A DNA stretch of 64,000 nucleotides from Oscillospiraceae bacterium (GCA_022835495.1 BQOK01000001.1:3224001-3288000); one strand, 5' to 3'. Numbered from the stretch's first letter, positions 6,644-15,018 are shown. The notes: generated by a model not told the origin, from the letters alone. Program-made: numbers and translations.

Positions 6644-7168
6644 ATGCAAACAAATAAACCCTTCCTCAGCGCCAGGCAGCTGGCGCGCTGCGCCATGATC
6701 GCCGCCGTGTACACCGTGCTGTGCCTCTCCTTCGCGCCTCTGGCGTTCGGGCCGGTGCAGCTGCGCTTTGCCGAAGCGCTGGTGCTGCTGCCGGTGTTCG
6801 GCCCGGAATATATCCTGGCCGGCACGCTGGGGTGCTTTTTGTCCAACCTTTTGGGCTCCACCCTGCCGGATGTAGCCTTCGGCACCCTGGCCACCCTGCT
6901 GGCCTGCCTGGGCACCTACGCCCTGCGCGGCAGGCGGGTGCGGGGCCTGGCCCTGCCCGCGGCCCTGCCCCCCATCCTGGCAAACGCCCTGATCGTGGGG
7001 CCGGAGCTTGCCTTTTTCTTTTCCGACAGCCCGGCCACCCTGCCCCTGATCCTGTGGAACGGCCTCACGGTGGCCCTGGGCGAGGCGGTGGCCTGCGGCG
7101 TGCTGGGGGTGGCGCTCATCAAGCTCATCGAAACAAGCGCCGGCCTGCGGCGCGTCTTCACCGAGTGA
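6644..7168 (+). CDS. queT: Queuosine-precursor transporter, QueT family
   Basis: A 174-aa integral membrane S-component of an ECF-type importer for a queuosine precursor such as preQ1. About five or six hydrophobic helices are visible: ARCAMIAAVYTVLCLSF, the FAEALVLLPVFGPEYILAG segment, FGTLATLLACLGTYAL, LALPAALPPILANALIVG and LILWNGLTVALGEAVACGVLG. The short FGPVQLRFAEAL motif near residue 40 is typical of the family. The preQ1-III riboswitch directly upstream supports the substrate. The ECF energising module is not in the window. Confidence 0.92.
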   Translation: MQTNKPFLSARQLARCAMIAAVYTVLCLSFAPLAFGPVQLRFAEALVLLPVFGPEYILAGTLGCFLSNLLGSTLPDVAFGTLATLLACLGTYALRGRRVRGLALPAALPPILANALIVGPELAFFFSDSPATLPLILWNGLTVALGEAVACGVLGVALIKLIETSAGLRRVFTE

Positions 7169-7193
7169 TCCCTTTCTGATAAGGAGGAAGCCC

Positions 7194-7841
7194 ATGCGCA
7201 CCGAATGCCTGATCTGGGACTGGAACGGCACCCTGCTGGACGATGTGGCCCTGTGCAACGACTGCCTGAACCAGCTGCTGGAGGCCCACGGCTACCCCCA
7301 GCGCTACGACCGGGCCGGCTACCGGGCGGTGTTCGGCTTCCCCATCATCGACTACTACCGCCGCGCCGGGTTCGATTTCTCCCGCCACCCCTTCCCGGAT
7401 CTGGCCGCCGAATACATCAGGCTGTACGATCCCGCCAGCCTTGCCTGCCCCCTTGCCTCCGGCGCCCCCGAGGCCCTTGCGGCGGCGGGGGCCGCCGGCC
7501 TGCGGCAGGTGATCCTCTCGGCCAGCGAGCAGGGCGCGCTGGAGCGGCAGGTGCGGCATTTCGGCCTTCCTGGCTTTTTCGACGAGTTGCTCGGCCAGGG
7601 AGACTTTTATGCCCACGGCAAGCTGGAAGCAGGCCGTGCCTGGCTGGCGCGGCGGCGGCTCGACCCCGCCGCCGCAGTGCTGGTGGGCGACAGCCTGCAC
7701 GACGCCGAGGTGGCCGCCGCCCTGGGCGTGCGGTGCGTGCTCTGCTCCGCCGGGCATCAGCCCCCCGAAGCTCTGCGCACGGCGGGGGTTCCGGTGATCG
7801 GTACCCTGTGGGAACTTCCGGCCCTGCTGGGCTTTTCCTGA
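7194..7841 (+). CDS. HAD-family hydrolase (phosphoglycolate phosphatase-like)
   Basis: A 215-aa cytoplasmic phosphatase. Motif I is DWNGTLLDD near the N-terminus (nucleophile Asp9), motif II is ILSAS, the motif III Lys is in HGKLEAG, and motif IV is VLVGDSLHDAEVA. A cap domain sits between motifs I and II. The strong AAGGAGGAAG site precedes ATG 7194. It lies 25 bp after queT and is probably co-transcribed. The substrate cannot be assigned; PGP/PpaX-like enzymes are the closest recognisable group. Confidence 0.88.
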   Translation: MRTECLIWDWNGTLLDDVALCNDCLNQLLEAHGYPQRYDRAGYRAVFGFPIIDYYRRAGFDFSRHPFPDLAAEYIRLYDPASLACPLASGAPEALAAAGAAGLRQVILSASEQGALERQVRHFGLPGFFDELLGQGDFYAHGKLEAGRAWLARRRLDPAAAVLVGDSLHDAEVAAALGVRCVLCSAGHQPPEALRTAGVPVIGTLWELPALLGFS

Positions 7842-7843
7842 AC

Positions 7844-7896
7844 ACGGCAAAGGGCGCTCTGCTGGCAGCAGCAGAGCGCCCTTTGCCGTTTCTTTT
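7844..7896. terminator. Bidirectional terminator between the HAD gene and dpaB
   Basis: A 20-bp stem, ACGGCAAAGGGCGCTCTGCT (7844-7863) with its complement (7870-7889), is followed by TTTCTTTTT on the plus strand. It separates the plus-strand queT-HAD unit from the convergent dpaAB operon. Confidence 0.9.
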
Positions 7897-7922
7897 TGCC
7901 GCTGCGCCGCGGCTCTTTTATC

Positions 7923-8498
7923 TCACAGGTTCAGCAGCGGCTGGATCTGGCGGCCGCGCAGCGCGCATTCCAGCGTATCCCCGATCAGCTCAAAATCGCT
8001 CTGCAGGCTGCACGGCTTTTTCAGGTAATCGTCCTGTGCAAAGGGCACAAGGTAATAATTTTTGCGGTTCAGCAAAATGGCCAGGTTCTCAAAGCTCGCG
8101 GCCAGGCCGTCGTTGGTGCTCACCGCCAGGATCACGGGTTTTCCCGCCCGCAGCATGCTCTTTGCCCCCAGGGTTACCGGCGTGTCGCTGATGCCGTGGG
8201 CCAGCTTTGCCAGGGTGGCCCCTGTGCATGGCGCAATGATCATCGCCCCCGCCATGTTTTGGGGCCCCAGGGGCTCCGCGCCCTGCAGCGTTTCAATGGG
8301 CTGGCTGCCCGTGGCGGCGTACAGGCGCATTTTCCAGTCCGCCGCGCGGCCAAAGCGGGTGTCCAGCCCGGCCGCATTAAAGCTCATCAGCGGCAGGATC
8401 TTCGTCCCTCCCGCCGCCATGCGGCCGATGAGCGGCAGGACCTTTTCAAAGGTGCAGAAGCTGCCGCACAGCGCCCACACCACGGTTCTCTCTTCCAT
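7923..8498 (-). CDS. dpaB: Dipicolinate synthase subunit B
   Basis: A 191-aa flavoprotein-like subunit (SpoVFB/DpaB) that with DpaA makes dipicolinic acid in the mother cell during sporulation. Family features: ALCGSFCTFEKVLP at the N-terminus, MSFNAAGLDTRFG, IIAPCTGATLAKLAHGISDTPV and NYYLVPFAQDDY near the end. The ATG at 8498 overlaps the dpaA stop (TAATG), which indicates translational coupling. The gene implies spore formation, provided the rest of the pathway is present elsewhere. Confidence 0.94.
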   Translation of the reverse strand: MEERTVVWALCGSFCTFEKVLPLIGRMAAGGTKILPLMSFNAAGLDTRFGRAADWKMRLYAATGSQPIETLQGAEPLGPQNMAGAMIIAPCTGATLAKLAHGISDTPVTLGAKSMLRAGKPVILAVSTNDGLAASFENLAILLNRKNYYLVPFAQDDYLKKPCSLQSDFELIGDTLECALRGRQIQPLLNL

Positions 8499-9298
8499 TA
8501 AAACACCTCTCCCCTCTCTTGCAGCATGGCCAGAACGGCCCGCGCCACAAACTCGCCCGCCGTCACCGGCGCGCACCGTGCGGGCAGGCTCAGCGCATGG
8601 ATGGCGTTGACTCCCAGTTCCCGCGCCGCCTCAAAATCCGTGCCGCCGGGCAGGCTGGCCAGATCCACCACCAGGCTGCCGCCCGGCATGGCCGCCAGCT
8701 CCCGTTCCCCCAGCACCGGCGCCGGGATGGTGTTCACCACCACGTCGAACCCGGGCAGCACGGCCAGCAGCTCCCCCAGCGGCACGGCCGCAAGCCCATG
8801 GCTCATGGCCATTGCCTGCTGGCCGTGCTTGCGGGCCGCCACCGTCACCTGGGCGTCCAGCGCCGCCAAACGCCGCGCCACCGATTGGGCGCACCGGCCG
8901 TACCCCAGCACCAGCACCGGGCTGCGCCAGATGGTGCGCCTGCGGTTTTGCAGGATCAAGGCGATACATCCCTCTGCGGTGGGAATGGCGTTCAGCTGGG
9001 CCAGCTCCTCCCGCTCCAAATAGTCCTCCAGGCCGATGTGCGCCGCGTCCGCCGCGGCCTTTGCCTGGGCGCTCACTTTGCCGCCAAAGGCCAATGCCCC
9101 GGGCTTTGCCGCCCTCAAAAGGCGGGCAAACCCCGCCCTGTCTGCCGACATGGGCATGGGCAGCAGCACATAATCCGCCTTATAAACGTCCTCGGCGCCC
9201 AAGGCCTCAAAGCCCTGCGCGCGCAGATAGTCCGCCGCTGCAAGCTGGCGGGCGTCGTCGCCGATCACGGCGAACACTTTTTTTGTGTTCTCCCCCAT
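8498..9298 (-). CDS. dpaA: Dipicolinate synthase subunit A
   Basis: A 266-aa NAD(P)-binding dehydrogenase-like subunit (SpoVFA/DpaA). Segments seen: FAVIGDDARQLAAADYL, DYVLLPMPMS, VLVLGYGRCAQSVARRLAALDAQVTVAARK (Rossmann GxGxxxQ) and VVNTIPAPVLGERELAAMPGG. The start at ATG 9298 follows a GGGGGGA ribosome site; 63 codons of open frame lie further upstream but look unrelated to the family. It is somewhat shorter than the Bacillus protein. A candidate mother-cell promoter lies at 9374-9401. Confidence 0.93.
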   Translation of the reverse strand: MGENTKKVFAVIGDDARQLAAADYLRAQGFEALGAEDVYKADYVLLPMPMSADRAGFARLLRAAKPGALAFGGKVSAQAKAAADAAHIGLEDYLEREELAQLNAIPTAEGCIALILQNRRRTIWRSPVLVLGYGRCAQSVARRLAALDAQVTVAARKHGQQAMAMSHGLAAVPLGELLAVLPGFDVVVNTIPAPVLGERELAAMPGGSLVVDLASLPGGTDFEAARELGVNAIHALSLPARCAPVTAGEFVARAVLAMLQERGEVF

Positions 9299-9373
9299 TG
9301 CGGTCCCCCCTCGTATGCGGTCCCTTGCCATGTGCCTTTTCACCGCTGGGCCGCTGCGCGGTGCTTTGACCCC

Positions 9374-9401
9374 ATGGTATGCGGTCCTTTTATGAAAAGT
9401 G
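9374..9401 (-). promoter_or_regulatory. Candidate sigma-K-type promoter of dpaAB
   Basis: The minus strand reads CAC, 17 bp, CATACCAT, which fits the mother-cell sigma-K pattern AC-N16/17-CATAnnnT. No sigma-A promoter is obvious upstream of dpaA. The direct repeat GGACCGCATAC also occurs between this site and the gene. The remainder of 9299-9633 holds only the murC leader on the other strand, with a TATAAT at 9547-9552 that lacks a good -35. Confidence 0.4.
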
Positions 9402-9633
9402 AAAGGGGTTTTCCAAAAAAAGGGGGGTGCCCGTCCCCTTGGCAAAATGGATAGAAAGGCCCTTGTCTTTTTGCCGGAATGGTACAATTTATAAATCCGG
9501 CAGCAATTTTTGCATCATAAGTGTTTATTTCGAGTCAAAAAAAATATATAATGATAACCAGACGAACCGAATAAACGAAGGCTGCCTTTCCAGGCGGAGG
9601 GGCGGCCCTGTCGTGATTTTTGAGGTGAAGCGC

Positions 9634-11007
9634 ATGGATTTCTTCGGCGGGTTCAACCCGAAACTGTTAGACGGCGTAAAGCGCCTGCATTTTATCGGCA
9701 TCGGCGGCAGCGGCATGTATCCCCTGGTGCAGATTCTGCACTCCAAAGGCTACCAGATCACCGGCAGCGATGTGAACGAGGGCACCATCATCGACGCGGA
9801 GCGCGCCCTTGGCATCGCCGTGCACATGAGCCACCAGGCTGAAAACGTGCTGGGGGCCGACATGGTCATCTACTCTGCCGCCATTCACAGCGATAACCCT
9901 GAGCTGCAGGAGGCCGACGCCCGCGGCATCCCCACACTGGAGCGCAGCGTGCTTTTGGGCTACGTCAGCCGGCTGTATCCCCGCAGCGTGTGTGTGGCGG
10001 GCACCCACGGCAAGACCACCACCACCTCCATGATCACCAGCATGCTGGAGCTGGCCGGCCGCGATCCGGCCGCGGTGATCGGCGGCAAGCTGCCCCTCAT
10101 CGGCGGCTACGGCAAGGCGGGCAAGGGCAACTGCATCGTAATCGAGGCCTGCGAATACGCCGAAACCTTTCTGAAGCTCACGCCGGACATTGCCGTGCTT
10201 CTGAACATCGACAACGACCACCTGGACTATTACGGCACCATGGGCCAGTTGAAATTCGCCTTTAAAAAGTTTGCGCTCATGGCCACCCACACCATCGTGG
10301 CCAATGCCGACGACGAGGGCGTCATCCAGATCATCAACAGCATCGACCGGAACGTGCGCACCTTCGGCATCCAAAAGGGCGCCGACTACCAGGCGGTGAA
10401 CATCCGGGAATACAAGCCCGGCTTTTATGAGTTCGACGTGACCGAATGGGAAATGCCCTATGCCCACCTGCGCCTGGGCGCGCCGGGCTACCACAACATT
10501 TACAACGCCCTCGCCATGGTGAGCTGCTCGCGCCTCCTGGGCCTCACCCCCGGCGACGCCGAGGCTGCCGCCCAGGATTTCAAGGGCGCGGGCCGCCGGT
10601 TCGAGATCCTGGGCGAAATCAGCGGCGTCACCATTGCCGACGATTACGCCCACCACCCCACCGAGGTGGCCGCCACCCTGAGCACCGCCAAAAAGCTCGG
10701 CTTCAAGCGGGTCTGGGCGGTGCATCAGCCCTTCACCTACAGCCGCACCAAGGCCCTTTTGGATGAATTCGCCCTGGTCCTGCGCGCGGCCGACAAGGTT
10801 GTCCTCACCCCCATCATGGGCAGCCGCGAGGTGGACGACGGCAGCGTAAAGACCGCGGATCTGGCCGCCAAGGTGCCGGGCAGCGTTGAGGTGGCGGGCC
10901 TCAGGGAGGCGGCGGAATATATCAAGGCCCACGCCGAACCCGGCGATTTTGTGATTACCCTCGGCTGCGGCGACGTTTACAAGGCCGCCCGCATGATGCT
11001 GGAATAA
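9634..11007 (+). CDS. murC: UDP-N-acetylmuramate--L-alanine ligase
   Basis: A 457-aa Mur ligase that adds L-Ala to UDP-MurNAc in cytoplasmic peptidoglycan synthesis. The N-terminal Rossmann domain shows LHFIGIGGSGMYPL, the ATP-binding P-loop is VAGTHGKTTTTSMI, the central domain has LLNIDNDHLDYYG, and the C-terminal domain has DDYAHHPTEV. ATG 9634 follows TTGAGGTGA. The reading frame is open for 69 codons further upstream, but these lack family similarity. It is monocistronic, ending at the terminator 11043-11072. Confidence 0.97.
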   Translation: MDFFGGFNPKLLDGVKRLHFIGIGGSGMYPLVQILHSKGYQITGSDVNEGTIIDAERALGIAVHMSHQAENVLGADMVIYSAAIHSDNPELQEADARGIPTLERSVLLGYVSRLYPRSVCVAGTHGKTTTTSMITSMLELAGRDPAAVIGGKLPLIGGYGKAGKGNCIVIEACEYAETFLKLTPDIAVLLNIDNDHLDYYGTMGQLKFAFKKFALMATHTIVANADDEGVIQIINSIDRNVRTFGIQKGADYQAVNIREYKPGFYEFDVTEWEMPYAHLRLGAPGYHNIYNALAMVSCSRLLGLTPGDAEAAAQDFKGAGRRFEILGEISGVTIADDYAHHPTEVAATLSTAKKLGFKRVWAVHQPFTYSRTKALLDEFALVLRAADKVVLTPIMGSREVDDGSVKTADLAAKVPGSVEVAGLREAAEYIKAHAEPGDFVITLGCGDVYKAARMMLE

Positions 11008-11042
11008 CTTCTGCCCTGCGCGGCAGCAGGCAAAACCCCCAT

Positions 11043-11072
11043 GGGCCGCCTTCACAGGCGGCCCGTTTTTTT
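11043..11072 (+). terminator. murC terminator
   Basis: GGGCCGCC (11043-11050), loop TTCACA, GGCGGCCC (11057-11064), then GTTTTTTT. A canonical intrinsic terminator 35 bp after the murC stop. Confidence 0.92.
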
Positions 11073-11123
11073 AAGCCGCCCCCTGCGGCGGGCGGCGCTG
11101 CAGAAAAGAAGGTGCATGAATAA

Positions 11124-12008
11124 ATGGCGCACAGATTATTTTGCGAGCGTGGGCCGGTCTGTTACCATATCTCGTTGTTCAAGGAATATCTTCTGCGGGA
11201 TCTGAAGACCCTGCTGGGGGGCGGGCGTTATGCCCATCTCCGCAGCTTCGAGCCCCTGCCCTGCCTGGTCAAGGGGCACGTGTCGGTGCTCCTGCGCCGG
11301 CTCGAGGGGGTCCCCATGGAACTGCAGCAGGGCAAGGTGATCAACCTGCGCCTGGCCTCTGCGCGCCTGAACGGCATCGTGATCCGGCCCGGCGAGACCT
11401 TTTCCTTTTGGCGCCTGGTCGGCCGCCCCACCCGGCGGGCCGGGTATACAGACGGCCTTGTGATCTCCGGCAGCCGGTTTGCCGCGGGGCTTGGGGGCGG
11501 GCTGTGCCAGCTTGCCAACATGGCCCACTGGCTGGTGTTGAACAGCCCCCTCACCGTCACCGAGCTGCATCACCATTCCGACGCCCTTTTCCCGGACGAG
11601 CGCCGCACAGTGCCCTTCGGCACCGGAACCTCCGTCTTTTATAAAAATGTGGACTACCAGTTCAAAAACACCACCGGCCAGCCGGTGCAGCTCCTGTTTT
11701 GGCTCACCGATCAGGAGCTGTGCGGCGAGCTGCGCAGCCTGCACCCCTTTCCTATGCGCTACCGTCTCACCGAAGAGGGCCATCACTTTGTGCAGGAGGG
11801 CGGGGCCTACTACCGGGTCAGCCGGGTGTACCGGCTGGTGATCGACCGCGCCACGGGCAGGCAGATGGGAAAGGAGCTCCTTCTCAACAACCATTCCCGG
11901 GTTATGTACGACCCGTCCCTTATCCCCCCGCAGCAGCTTATTTCAAAGGAGGCCGCTGAAGATGCTTCTGGAAGCGATCCGGCGCAGCGCGCTGCGCCAG
12001 GGCGATAA
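11124..12008 (+). CDS. VanW family protein
   Basis: A 294-aa protein of the VanW family, first seen in vancomycin-resistance clusters but widespread in Firmicutes and of unknown biochemical role. Typical features: FCERGPVCYHISLFKEYL near the N-terminus, then the conserved core NGIVIRPGETFSFW and GLVISGSRFAAGLGGGLCQLANM, and HHHSD. No signal peptide is visible. Its last 15 codons overlap the start of the dltA-like gene (11962), so the two are coupled. The pairing with a D-Ala activation module suggests a cell-envelope role (inference). Confidence 0.92.
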   Translation: MAHRLFCERGPVCYHISLFKEYLLRDLKTLLGGGRYAHLRSFEPLPCLVKGHVSVLLRRLEGVPMELQQGKVINLRLASARLNGIVIRPGETFSFWRLVGRPTRRAGYTDGLVISGSRFAAGLGGGLCQLANMAHWLVLNSPLTVTELHHHSDALFPDERRTVPFGTGTSVFYKNVDYQFKNTTGQPVQLLFWLTDQELCGELRSLHPFPMRYRLTEEGHHFVQEGGAYYRVSRVYRLVIDRATGRQMGKELLLNNHSRVMYDPSLIPPQQLISKEAAEDASGSDPAQRAAPGR

Positions 12009-13425
12009 GCCCGCCTACCGCTGCGGCACAGCCAGGCTGAGCTACCGGCAGCTCTGGAGCGGGGCGCTCCGTTTGGCCGCCGCCCTGAAAGCCCAGGGCG
12101 CGGGGCCGGTGCTGGTCTGGGGGCACAAGGAGCCTGCGGTGCCCCTCTCCTTCCTGGCCTGCCTGCTGGCGGGCCGCCCCTACGTGCCCTGCGATGTTTC
12201 CTGCCCGCCTGCCAGGGCGCAAAGCATCTGCCGCGAGTCGGGTGCCTCCCTTGTGCTCGCCTGCGCGCCGCTGCCGCCTTTCGGGGATACGCCGGTGATC
12301 ACGCCCCCCGCGCCGGCCGTTCTCTGTGCCCCTGGGCCGCTGCCCGCGTGGGAGCCGCCCTCTTCGGGGGACGCGTACATTTTGTTCACCTCCGGCAGTT
12401 CCGGGCAGCCCAAAGGGGTGCGGGTAACACTGGCGAATCTCGAGCACTTCACCGCCTGGTTTTTGTCCCTGCCTGCCATGGCCGAAACTGCAGGCGGCGT
12501 CTGCGTGAACCAGGCGCTCTATTCCTTTGATCTCTCGGTGGCCGACCTCTACCCCACCTGGGTGGCCGGCGGCACGCTCTTCGCCCTGGACACAGCCTGC
12601 CAGCAGGATCTCACTGCCCTCTACTCAGCGCTGGCCGAAAGCGGCGGCACACGGCGCACCTGCACCCCCTCTTTTATCCGGCTGTGCCTGCGGGACCCCC
12701 GTTTCTGCCCGCAGCTGATGCCCCGGCTGCGCGCTGTCTTTTTTTGCGGGGACGTTCTGCCGCCCCGGGCGGCGGCGGCCCTGCACCAGCGCTTTCCCGG
12801 CGCCCGGCTGGTGAACGCTTACGGCCCCACCGAGGCCACCTGTGCCGTGTGCGCGGTGGAACTGGCTTTCCCCCTGCCCCCTGGCCCCTGCCCGGTGGGC
12901 CGGGCGGCCGGCGCTGCGGTGCGGCTTTGCATTCTGGATGAGGCCGGCCGCCCCCTGCCCGCGGGCCGGCCCGGCGAGATCTGCCTTGTGGGGCCCAGTG
13001 TGGCGGCGGGATACCTGGGCGGCGCGCCGGGCGGGTTTTGCACGCTGCAGGGCAGCGCCGCCTACCGCACCGGGGATCAAGGCTTTTTAAAAGACGGCCT
13101 TTTGTGGTTTTCAGGCCGCAGAGACCGCCAGGTGAAATACAAGGGCTACCGGGTGGAGCCCGCCGAGCTGGAAGCCGCCCTGCTGGCGCTTTCGGGCGTG
13201 CGCCACGCGGCGGTTCTGGCGCTGCCGGGGCCGGGCGCCTCGGTGGCCGGGCTCGCGGCATTTGTCGAGTGGGCGGGCCGCCCCCTCGCCCCCGCCGCGC
13301 TTCGGGAGCAGCTGGCCCGCACCCTGCCCGCCTACCTTTTACCGCGCCGGTGCGTTTCCCTGGCCGCCATGCCCTTTACCCCCGCCGGAAAACCCGACCT
13401 GCGCGCTTTAAAGGAGTTTTTATAA
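11962..13425 (+). CDS. dltA: D-alanine--carrier protein ligase-like adenylating enzyme (DltA-like)
   Basis: A 487-aa AMP-forming adenylation enzyme of the DltA type. It would activate an amino acid, most likely D-Ala, and load it on the carrier encoded next. Motifs: A3 ILFTSGSSGQPKGV, substrate-pocket region ALYSFDLSVADLYPTW, A5 NAYGPTEATC, A7 YRTGDQGF, A8 GRRDRQVKYKGYRVEP, and A10 TPAGKPDLRAL at the C-terminus. The AAAGGAGG site precedes ATG 11962, inside the end of the VanW gene. Neither DltB nor DltD follows, so the acceptor is unclear. Confidence 0.88.
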   Translation: MLLEAIRRSALRQGDKPAYRCGTARLSYRQLWSGALRLAAALKAQGAGPVLVWGHKEPAVPLSFLACLLAGRPYVPCDVSCPPARAQSICRESGASLVLACAPLPPFGDTPVITPPAPAVLCAPGPLPAWEPPSSGDAYILFTSGSSGQPKGVRVTLANLEHFTAWFLSLPAMAETAGGVCVNQALYSFDLSVADLYPTWVAGGTLFALDTACQQDLTALYSALAESGGTRRTCTPSFIRLCLRDPRFCPQLMPRLRAVFFCGDVLPPRAAAALHQRFPGARLVNAYGPTEATCAVCAVELAFPLPPGPCPVGRAAGAAVRLCILDEAGRPLPAGRPGEICLVGPSVAAGYLGGAPGGFCTLQGSAAYRTGDQGFLKDGLLWFSGRRDRQVKYKGYRVEPAELEAALLALSGVRHAAVLALPGPGASVAGLAAFVEWAGRPLAPAALREQLARTLPAYLLPRRCVSLAAMPFTPAGKPDLRALKEFL

Positions 13426-13426
13426 T

Positions 13427-13666
13427 ATGGAACAGCTCATTTTAACCCTGTTGGCCGAGGCCTGCGGCTCCGCCGCCGCGGCCCGGCCGGGCACAGACCT
13501 GTTTGAAACCGGCCTGCTGGACAGCCTGGCCTTCATCACCCTGCTGGAGGGCCTGGAAGATCTGGGCATCACACTGCAGCCAACACAGATCGACCGGGCT
13601 TGTTTTCGCACGCCGGAGGGCATTCTCGCCCTGGCCCGCGGCGCCGCAGGCAGTCGGTGGTATTGA
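13427..13666 (+). CDS. dltC: D-alanyl carrier protein-like acyl carrier (DltC-like)
   Basis: A 79-aa acyl-carrier-type protein with the phosphopantetheine site Ser in GLLDSLAF (residue 33). It has the DltC-like start MEQLILTLLAEACG and the segment ELEDLGITLQPTQIDRACF-like around residues 45-60. The gene begins 1 bp after the dltA stop and ends the operon. It would be modified by a phosphopantetheinyl transferase; AcpS is encoded at 15772-16161. Confidence 0.85.
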   Translation: MEQLILTLLAEACGSAAAARPGTDLFETGLLDSLAFITLLEGLEDLGITLQPTQIDRACFRTPEGILALARGAAGSRWY

Positions 13667-13740
13667 ACCTTCTCCCCGGCAGCCGCTCTGCCCGGCCCCC
13701 ATCCGCCGGCCTTTTGTTCTAAAAACACATTTTTCTCAAA

Positions 13741-13790
13741 ACAAAAGAGGGCGGGCAAGCCGTACAAAGGCTTGCCCGCCCTCTTTTGTT
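13741..13790. terminator. Bidirectional terminator between dltC and the CDF gene
   Basis: A 21-bp perfect inverted repeat, ACAAAAGAGGGCGGGCAAGCC minus its first base at 13742-13761 and the complement at 13769-13788, with 7-nt loop GTACAAA. A- and T-rich ends on both sides allow termination in both directions. Confidence 0.93.
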
Positions 13791-13802
13791 GCAGGCGCCG
13801 CT

Positions 13803-14690
13803 TCATGGGTGTTTCTCTGCAGGGTTTACATGAACCATACAATGCTTGACCTTGGCAAAATCCCGTTCCACCGCATCATGCACCTGCTCGGCGATCTCGT
13901 GGGCCCGCAGCAGCGGCAGATCCGGATCGGTCGCAATTTCCAGCTCCACGTAAAATTTGTCCCCAAACAGGCGGGTGGTCAGGCGGTCCACCCCCAGCAC
14001 CTGTTCGTTGGCAAGCACGGTCTCGCGCAGGGCCTGCAAGGTCGCGTCGTCGCAGGAGCGATCGGTCATCTTGGAAACGGCGTCCCGAAAAATGTCCACC
14101 GCCGCCTTCACAACAAAAACACAGATCACCACGCTGGCGATGGGGTCCAGAATGGGCAGCCCCATCCGGGCGCCCAATATTCCAATAAAGCTGCCCACGG
14201 AAGAAAGGGCGTCCGAGCGGTGGTGCCATGCATCGGCCATCAGCGCGCCGGAGCCTGTTTTCTTGGCGGCGGCGCGGGTATACCAATACATGGCCTCCTT
14301 CACAAGGATGGAAACAAGGGCGGCCGCAAGCGCCAGCCCGCCGGGCGCCGCAAGCCCGGCGCCGCCGGTGCTGATCTTTTCGACCCCCGCCCAGCCAATG
14401 CCCAGGCCGGTAAGCCCCAACATAACCGCCAGAAGGATCGCCGCCACACACTCCAGCCGTTCATGCCCGTAGGGGTGTTCCTTGTCGGACGCCTTGTTGG
14501 CAAGCTTCACGCCCACCATCACAACAAGGGTGGTCATCACATCGGATGCCGAGTGAACGGCGTCCGAAACCATGGCCCCGGAGTGGGCAAGCAGCCCCGC
14601 CGCCAGTTTAAAGGCGCTCAGCCCAATGTTTTCCACAATGGTGAGCGCGGATACCCGCATTGCCACTTGTTCGTTGGTACGCTGTTCCAT
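13803..14690 (-). CDS. Cation diffusion facilitator (CDF) metal exporter
   Basis: A 295-aa CDF transporter that exports divalent metal by proton antiport. Six membrane helices are followed by a cytoplasmic C-terminal domain (about 205-295, containing VDRLTTRLFGDKFYVELEI). The metal site residues are in SDAVHSASD (helix 2) and DAWHHRSD (helix 5). KEHPYGHERLE is the usual loop between helices 2 and 3. The start at ATG 14690 has GAGGAGGTAAC. A NiCo riboswitch in its leader (14846-14935) indicates export of cobalt and/or nickel. Confidence 0.95.
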   Translation of the reverse strand: MEQRTNEQVAMRVSALTIVENIGLSAFKLAAGLLAHSGAMVSDAVHSASDVMTTLVVMVGVKLANKASDKEHPYGHERLECVAAILLAVMLGLTGLGIGWAGVEKISTGGAGLAAPGGLALAAALVSILVKEAMYWYTRAAAKKTGSGALMADAWHHRSDALSSVGSFIGILGARMGLPILDPIASVVICVFVVKAAVDIFRDAVSKMTDRSCDDATLQALRETVLANEQVLGVDRLTTRLFGDKFYVELEIATDPDLPLLRAHEIAEQVHDAVERDFAKVKHCMVHVNPAEKHP

Positions 14691-14825
14691 AATCGTTACC
14701 TCCTCTGGTTTGAGATAGCTCTATGTCACTCCATGCCAGCGCGTGTGCCCCAGGCAAACGCAAAAAGCCTCCTCCGCTCCGCCGCAGCTGCTCCGGGGAG
14801 CCGGGCGCTTTGCGTGCAAAGCAAT

Positions 14826-14867
14826 AAAAAGCGCACCTGCAGGACACATACTGTCCCGCAGATGCGC
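14826..14867 (-). terminator. Riboswitch-controlled terminator before the CDF gene
   Basis: On the minus strand GCGCATCTGCGGGACA pairs with TGTCCTGCAGGTGCGC across a short GTATG loop (14831-14867), followed by TTTTT (14830-14826). Its 5' arm includes the GGGACAG of the NiCo aptamer. The two folds exclude each other, so metal binding should permit read-through. Confidence 0.88.
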
Positions 14868-14935
14868 ACATCCGCTGCCAAAACGGCCCGGCCCCACAGG
14901 CCTCAAACACAAGGCCCATCGCCTGCTCAGTTTGT
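14846..14935 (-). ncRNA. NiCo (czcD-motif) cobalt/nickel riboswitch
   Basis: On the minus strand the conserved ACTGAGCAGGC (14931-14921), a GGCAGCGGATG-CATCTGC hairpin and GGGACAGT (14857-14850) appear in the order known for NiCo riboswitches. The closing stem pairs ACAAACTG (14935-14928) with CAGTATGT (14853-14846), with one A-A mismatch. The downstream gene is a CDF exporter, the usual partner. The class binds Co2+ and Ni2+ cooperatively (established knowledge). Confidence 0.92.
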
Positions 14936-14989
14936 ACCGCCATGATCTGCCCCCTCAAGGGGTGCAATGCAGTGCAAAGAGATATCCAT

Positions 14990-15018
14990 ATAGTAGCATA
15001 TGCGGTGCAGGCCGTCAA
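14990..15018 (-). promoter_or_regulatory. Promoter of the NiCo riboswitch/CDF unit
   Basis: The minus strand reads TTGACG (15018-15013), a 17-bp spacer, then TACTAT (14995-14990). Transcription would begin near 14983. The whole 14691-15222 stretch is taken up by this promoter, the riboswitch leader and an unassigned stretch from about 15019 to 15222 with no gene I can support. Confidence 0.8.

Noticed and set aside
9427-9633. N-terminal extension of MurC
   Set aside because: No family similarity. A ribosome site precedes the methionine at 9634, and the extension lies in the promoter region.
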